DNA of 64,000 nt from Prostheceraeus crozeri (taxonomy: Eukaryota > Platyhelminthes > Polycladida > Euryleptidae): assembly GCA_907163375.1 (NCBI GenBank), contig CAJQUW010016136.1, positions 186,001 to 250,000 of the forward strand. Reading direction: 5' to 3'. The notes under the pieces are model-generated. The model did no database searches and had not been told where the DNA came from. It saw only the letters and a program-made list of their open reading frames with translations. The position numbers and the translations under genes were made by a program. This document shows positions 58,415 through 64,000 of this stretch, piece by piece; within the stretch, counting starts at the first letter, position 1; the number at the start of each line of letters is the position of its first letter.

Positions 58415-61400
58415 CGTGGTTGGTGCTGCAACATGGCGGGAATCAACGTGAAAGCCCCACCGGTGATGAGAGAGGAAACGTCATTTGAAGATTGGAAGAA
58501 AGAGATTGAGGTATGGAGAATATTCACGGATTTGCCTTTGGAGAAGCAGGGACTTGCAGTTCTTCTGTCGCTGAAAGTTCGAGCAAGGGAGGCAGCTTTG
58601 GAATTGGAGATAAGGGATCTTTCGGAGGAAACTGGTTTGGATATCATTATCATGAAGCTCGACACGCTGTTTGCAAAGGACAAGGACGAACTGGCATATG
58701 AGGCGTATGAGAGATTCGAAACAATGAAGCGATCTCCACAAACGCCCATAGACGAGTATTTGCAGGCCTTCGATCACTTGTACAACGTTGTGAAGAAACA
58801 CGGTATGGTGCTGCCGGAGGGTGTATTGGCGTACAGGCTGCTTGCGTCTTCGAATCTCCCAGCAAACGAACATAAGCTGGCTCGTGCAACAACGGATAGT
58901 CTGACCTACAAGGGAATGGCTACTTGTCTAAAGAAGATAGCCGGAAATTTCAAGGTTCCAGGAGATACACCCGTGGGTGTGACGGTGAAGCAAGAAGCTC
59001 TGGAATGCAGCTCAAGTAAAACGGATACTGAGGAAACCGTCTTGCATGCCAATAATGGATTCGCTGGTCGTGGTCGTCCATATCGTCGTTATTCAAACTA
59101 TGGCCGTGGTCGAGGATACAATAATGGCGCTCGGAACTCATCGACTCAAGGACGCCAAACTAACAGACCAGGACCTGATGGTCAGCCAAGTAGATGCAAG
59201 GTGTGTGGATCAATCTTCCACTGGGCAGCTAAATGCCCGGATAAGTTGCCAAAGGAAAATGAGAAAGAAAACGATACTGATGTTCACATCGTCTTGATGA
59301 CTCAGAATGATGGGATCGTGACTGACACATTCGGCATGGCAATCTTGGACACAGGCTGCACGAAGACCGTCTGCGGAGAGAAATGGCTGGAATGCTTCCT
59401 CGATGGATTAGAGGAAAGGGAAAAGCTGGGATTGGATGAGACGTCGTCAAACAGCGTGTTTCGTTTTGGTGATGGAAAACGAATGAAGTCTTCGAAAACG
59501 CTTAAGTTGCCCTGTCGGATGTCCTCACAAGATGTTTTCATCACGACTGACGTTGTTAAGGCCGACATCCCACTTCTGTTCAGCAAGATGGCAATGAAGC
59601 GTGTGGGCACTGTAATTGACTTCGCCGAAGATAAGGTCACCATGCTTGGATCAAGCTTGGAAACCTTCCAGAATAGTGCTGGGCACTACTGCATCTATCT
59701 TGGTCCTGACACTGGCAATTCAAGATAGCCTGGTTGCGTTTGAGGACCGCGGGAAGACTCGTAAAGATGAAGCATCAAAATTGCACAAGCAGTTCGGCCA
59801 TGCCAGTGCGTCGAAGTTGATAGATCTTTTGAAACGGGCCAATCGAGATGATTCAGCACTCTTCGAAGCCATTCAGCGTGTTGAAGAGGAATGCTCCACC
59901 TGCCTAAAGTTCAAGAGACCTAGACCAAGACCAACGGTTGGTCTTCCAATAGCCACTACGTTCAATGATGCAGTTGCAATGGATCTCAAGCAAGTGGAAG
60001 GATTTGCGTTCTTACATCTGATTGACATGGCTACGAGGTACAGTGCTGCAGCCATCGTTCAGAATAAGAAAGCAGAGACCATCATTGAAGCCATATTTCG
60101 CATCTGGATAAGTGTGTTCGGAGCACCTCGTCGGTTTTTGTCCGACAATGGCGGAGAGTTCAATAACGAGAATTTCCGCAGCATGGCAGAAAACTACAAT
60201 GTGACCGTTTTGACTACCGCAGCAGAAAGTCCGTGGAGTAATGGCTTGGTCGAAAGGTACAATGGCGTGCTGGGTGAAAGTGTTCGGAAAATCATGTCAG
60301 GGAGTAACTGCAGTCATCAAATTGCATTATCTTGGGCGGTAGAGGCAAAGAACGCTTTGACGAATGCGCATGGGTTCTCACCTAATCAAATGGTATTTGG
60401 ACGCAACCCAGTCCTTCCAAATGTGCTCGAAGATGAACCACCTGCGCTTGAAGGAGTGACGGTTAGCGAGATGGTGGCTCAAAATATCAATGCAATGCAT
60501 GCGGCAAGGAAGTTGTTCATTCAAAATCAGTCATGCGACAAGTTGCGCCGAGCCATGAAGCACAACATACGAGGGAGTGACAATGTGGAATCGGGAGAGT
60601 CTGTGTACTATAAGCGCATTGATTCAAATGAATGGCGTGGACCAGGCAAAGTGATCGGCAAAGACGGACAGCAGGTCATCATCAAGCATGGTGGACTATT
60701 TGTGCGCGTGCACCCAACTCGCCTGCGAGCAGTTCGAGAAAGGAGTGAAAATCCATCCGCAAACAAGGAATTGGAAGATGACATCGAAGAAGGATCGGTG
60801 GATGAGAAGATGGAATGTGACTCCAATGTTAGCGATGATGAAGACGAAGTCTCTCGAACTGTGGTGACGGAGAAATGTAGTCCCACAATAGAGGAAGGCA
60901 ATGAAGTGCAAGACGATTTGACGCAACGGTTGCATGGGTCTGCAATGCCAAAGGATTCAGGTCAAGGAAATCCAAGACGGCCACGAGTAGGACAGCGTGT
61001 TGAATTCAAATTCGATGGTGGAAAAGACGTCCAAACAGCTACGGTGATCAATCGCGCGGGAAAAGCGACTGGGCGCAACAAAGATTACTACAATCTCTCG
61101 TTTAGTGATGGTTCAAAGAAATGTGTCAATTTGATGGATCTGGCAGAATATAGCGAAATTTCGGATGATCAAGAAGTTCTTATAGTTCACGCTTTAGAAG
61201 AGGATGTGCAGAAAGCAAAAGAACAGGAATTGAGAGCCTGGAGAGACAACGATGTCTTTGAAGAATGCCAGGATGTTTCCCAGGAACCGCTTACTCTTCG
61301 ATGGGTGTTGACTGAGAAAAAGGTCGAGGGCCAAAGTACAGTAAAGGCTCGCCTGGTGGCAAGGGGATTCGAGGAGAGACTGAATGAACGCTGTGATTCT

Positions 61401-62632
61401 CCTACTTGCTCGAAGGTGAACATGCGCCTTGCACTTGCTACGATTTCTGCAAACGATTGGACCTTGAGATCACTGGACATCAAAGAGGCTTTTCTTCAAG
61501 GCAGTGATATTGATCGTCATGTGTTTGTGATTCCCCCAGCAGAAGCGAATGCCGACTCATATTGGCGTCTAAAGAAGACTGTCTATGGATTGAACGATGC
61601 TGCCAGATCATGGTACTTTACGGTGCGAGAATTCCTGGAAGGCAAAGGGGCTCGTGTGTCAGCTACTGATCCAGGACTTTTCTTTCATCATGACCAGGAA
61701 GGTCAATTGCTGGGAGTGCTGTGTATCCACGTTGATGATATTTGCTGGGGAGGAACAACGGCATTTCAGGAACGAATTGTTGAACCGTTGAAACAGAAAT
61801 TCAGAATAAGCAAAGAAGAAGACAGAGCATTCAAATATCTTGACATCGCGCTGCATCAGACAGGAAGGCGGATCACTATGAATCAAACTCGTTATGCGGA
61901 CTCAATGAATGAAGTTGGCATCATGGACAAGCATGCTGGTCGTCCGTTGTCGGATATGGAGAGCAAGTCATTTCGTGCAGCAGTGGGATCTGTGAATTGG
62001 CTTGCGAATCAAACTCGTCCAGATCTATCATTCGATGCGTGTGAGTTGAGCAGTCACTTGAAACATCCTCAAGTAGAAGATGCTATCCGAGCCAACAAGG
62101 TCATTCGTAAATTGAAATCGTCGAGCGTTGGTTTGACCATAGAGTGCAACAGCATGTTGGAAGGACAGTCAACATTGTATGTCTACGCGGATGCTTCTTT
62201 TGGAAATCTCAGTGATGGTGGTTCACAGGCAGGTTTCGTGATCTTTCTCGGTGATGCTGAGCTGACAACTCTCGTTTATTGGCAATCCAGGAAAGTTCGT
62301 CGAGTGGGTGCGATCAACTCTCGCAGCAGAGACATTGGCTCTCACTGAGGCAGCGGAAGCCGCGATCCTGCTATCTCATACGATGAAGGAAATCAATGGA
62401 TTCGCTCCAGCAATAATGTGCTTCACAGACAATGCATCGCTCGTTGAATCTTTAGCATCGACAAAGGCTGTGCTAGATAAGAGACTTCGTATTGACATCG
62501 CTATGCTTCGAGAGATGATCGATCGAGGCGAAATCAAGTTGTACTGGATACCGACGGATCATCAACTTGCTAATTGTCTGACGAAACGGGACGCAAACAG
62601 AGAGAAACTTTTGAACGTTCTTTCAGCGAACT

Positions 62633-62966
62633 TGAAGCAAACTGAGTTTGTCAATTCTCCATATTCTTCTGGTGCTTTTTCTCTACGCTAGTCACAGTGC
62701 ATTTTGTTCTTTTAGTTTTTATAGCTCTTTTTAGTAGTGAGTTTTCAAGAGACTTATTTTTAGGTATTTTCCTTCAAATAGAGAAGAGAGGGAATTTGTT
62801 ATATCTGTATTCATATTCTCTGCGTGATGCATTTTATATTGTGTTTTGTACTGTGTTCTTACACGTTTTCTATTGTGTTTCAGATATTGCCGAGTGGGGC
62901 TTAGAATACATCTGAGTCTATGCCAAACAAGAGTTTTGAATTACTCGCATGTAAAAAGGTTTAACA
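62633..62966 (+). repeat. Copia 3' LTR
   Basis: 334 bp, same length as the 5' LTR with two differences. The RNase H frame runs into its first bases, and ACAGG follows at 62967-62971. Confidence 0.95.
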
Positions 62967-63465
62967 ACAGGAACCATAAAACTTATTTTGTCAATCCAAA
63001 TCATGAGAACGAAACAGCCTTATCAAAATTTATATGGTCGCTAAATGATAAAAACGAAAATTATGAAATGAAATGGGAGATAGTGGATCAAACCACACCA
63101 TACAAATGTGGAACAAGAAGATGCAACCTCTGCCTTCTAGAAAAATATTACATCCTTACAAGCAAAGAAAAGAACTTGCTAAACAAAAAAGCGAATTGAT
63201 ATCTACTTGCAGACAGACGAAAATTCCTGCTATCAAGTGTCAAGTAACTTTTTAACAGAACTATGCCATGAAATATCACGGTCATTTTGTAATTCATATT
63301 TTGATATCTTTTAAATTTCTACCTTTATCCTTTTCTACTCCGTGATGATTGTATAAACATGAAACTTTAAGTATACTCGAAGTTGCGAAAATTATCCTTT
63401 TCATCATCGATATTATATATATATATATAAAAGTAAATGAAAAAGTCCAAAGCGAATGCGATGAT

Positions 63466-63541
63466 AAAATAAGATAAGAAGACCAGAGGTTTCCAACCTG
63501 TGGAGAACCTGTGTGGTTGGAAACCTCTGGTCTTCTTATCT

Positions 63542-63547
<6 letters not shown>
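63466..63547. repeat. Perfect hairpin, 33-bp arms, 16-nt loop
   Basis: AAAATAAGATAAGAAGACCA and the next 13 bases (63466-63498) are exactly reverse-complemented at 63515-63547. Confidence 0.95.

Positions 63548-63575
<28 letters not shown>
63544..63575. repeat. AT microsatellite
   Basis: About 15 TA units between the hairpin and the second copy of the 40-bp repeat; a shorter run lies at 63413-63429. Confidence 0.9.
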
Positions 63576-63579
<4 letters not shown>

Positions 63580-63683
63580 CGAAAATTATCCTTTTCATCA
63601 TCGATATTATATATAAAGTAGACAAGGCCAATAAAAAAGGGATGTTATTTCTGATGATATTTCGATTGACTCTTTATCAAATC

Positions 63684-64000
63684 AGATGGAAAAGAAATTA
63701 CAATTCTATGAATACATCAGATGGAAAATTTGAAAAAATATTACAAACAAACTATGTACACCTATTGGTTTAGCATTATGTTCATAGCAGGTGAAATCTT
63801 ATTGATTTACATCTTTTCTGCTGTCTTTCGTTCATAGCTGTTGTTAAAGTTACTTTGTAGGATCGATATCTTGATGTTAGTAGTAGTAGGTCTCATAATT
63901 TAATATATAATATAATTATAATAAGTGTGCATAGTTTGTCTAATATTTTTTCAAATTTTCCATCTGATGTATTCATAGAATTGTAATTTCTTTTCCATCT
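63684..64000. repeat. Perfect 60-bp inverted repeat reaching the window edge
   Basis: 63684-63743 is exactly reverse-complemented at 63941-64000; similarity extends inward for about 20 more bases with gaps (ACAAACTATG pairs). The outer limit is unknown because the window ends inside the right arm. Penelope-like elements often carry repeated and inverted end pieces, so this may be the end structure of the element to its left. Confidence 0.9.

Larger units (their letters stand above)
58068..62966 (+). mobile_element. Ty1/Copia LTR retrotransposon, young, nearly whole fossil
   Basis: A 4.9-kb element with 334-bp LTRs, primer binding site, 5-bp target duplication and all parts in Copia order: gag with a CCHC zinc knuckle (CKVCGSIFHWAAKC, about 59.2 kb), protease with a DTG triad (about 59.35 kb), integrase with the zinc-binding HHCC start (about 59.8 kb) and the DNGGEF and SPWSNGLVERYNG core blocks (about 60.15-60.25 kb), reverse transcriptase with DIKEAFLQG and HVDD blocks (about 61.5-61.75 kb) and RNase H to the edge of the 3' LTR. 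Integrase before polymerase defines the Copia branch; the lineage may be GalEa-like. The LTRs differ at two positions, so insertion was recent. The coding region has about two breaks. It sits inside the GIY-YIG domain of a Penelope-like element. Confidence 0.95.
56640..63255 (+). mobile_element. Penelope-like element split by a Copia insertion
   Basis: Plus-strand Penelope-like retroelement. The reverse transcriptase comes first (about 56640-57880), then a linker with a CCHH-like zinc cluster (ECGKSQCNCRNKQQCPLQNK, 57905-57965) and a GIY-YIG endonuclease that begins CVVYKTTV and AYIGQT (about 57980-58050). The nuclease is cut just after the KIRYR block by the Copia element and resumes at 62972 with NRNHKTYFVNPNHENETALS and KFIWSLND, ending CQVTF and a stop at 63255. 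The flanking protein sequence fits across the insertion, so the nuclease was open when Copia arrived. The element's own ends are unclear; repeats at 63.4-64.0 kb may belong to it. Confidence 0.88.
63382..63615. repeat. 40-bp direct repeat flanking a hairpin
   Basis: GTTGCGAAAATTATCCTTTT and the next 20 bases occur at 63382-63421 and again at 63576-63615, 194 bp apart. The segment between is a short AT repeat, a small spacer and the 33-bp hairpin. This looks like a tandem duplication or a small insertion that duplicated its target. Confidence 0.85.

Noticed and set aside
58132-62915. Identical 72-codon frames at 58132 and 62697
   Set aside because: They are copies within the two LTRs and not separate genes.
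63380-63660. Hammerhead ribozyme, as often found in Penelope-like ends
   Set aside because: A CTGATGA-like string is present near 63647 but the GAAA core and matching stems are not in the right places on either strand.
1-64000. Bacterial or viral-genome origin, CRISPR arrays, operons
   Set aside because: Introns, LINEs, a PWWP protein and Pol III boxes show nuclear animal DNA; no regularly spaced short repeats with unique spacers were seen.

Overview
This is AT-rich, intron-bearing animal DNA packed with transposable elements. It has no operons, ribosome binding sites or CRISPR arrays. The mix of repeats (Penelope-like, RTE-, CR1- and jockey-type LINEs, several Tc1/mariner types, a tyrosine-recombinase element and a Copia element) and the loosely spaced, short-exon genes point to a non-vertebrate metazoan, plausibly a marine invertebrate. 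I cannot name the phylum.

Only two host genes are supported, both on the minus strand. An ankyrin-repeat gene has two phase-compatible exons at 8832-8988 and 9050-9127 and a possible third near 7.5-7.65 kb. A PWWP2-family chromatin gene has a large terminal exon (35846-37771) with the PWWP domain and an upstream exon (53339-53936) with a cysteine motif like that of vertebrate PWWP2A. The two PWWP2 exons are joined by an intron of about 15.6 kb that has filled with mobile elements. A tRNA-like Pol III unit lies at 55.04-55.12 kb.

Layout. 0-7 kb holds LINE, Penelope-like and mariner debris, a 33-bp minisatellite and a decayed RTE-type LINE. 7.5-9.1 kb is the ankyrin gene. 10-13.7 kb holds a broken Tc1-type element and a compact tyrosine-recombinase (Crypton-like) element whose two ends are hairpins. 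14.2-22.8 kb has an RTE tail, a 498-bp hAT-type MITE with a perfect 8-bp target duplication, and a well preserved LINE with an ATGT tail, all possibly inside one older inverted-repeat element. 23.5-27.4 kb is a terminal-inverted-repeat transposon whose protein family I cannot assign to a named superfamily. 27.4-35.8 kb is non-coding with several old repeats. 35.8-54 kb is PWWP2; its intron holds a jockey-type LINE fragment, a complete-length Tc1 copy with 32-bp ends, a pogo-like element, a LINE tail, and a 4.3-kb element with 50-bp ends into which a 1.56-kb fold-back has inserted. 56.6-64 kb is a Penelope-like element whose GIY-YIG nuclease is split by a young Copia element.

The most unusual structures are the hairpin-ended tyrosine-recombinase element (11.6-13.6 kb), the fold-back nested in the 4.3-kb element (48.5-52.8 kb), the unassigned transposon at 23.5-27.4 kb, and the Copia-in-Penelope nest with its inverted-repeat tail at the window edge.
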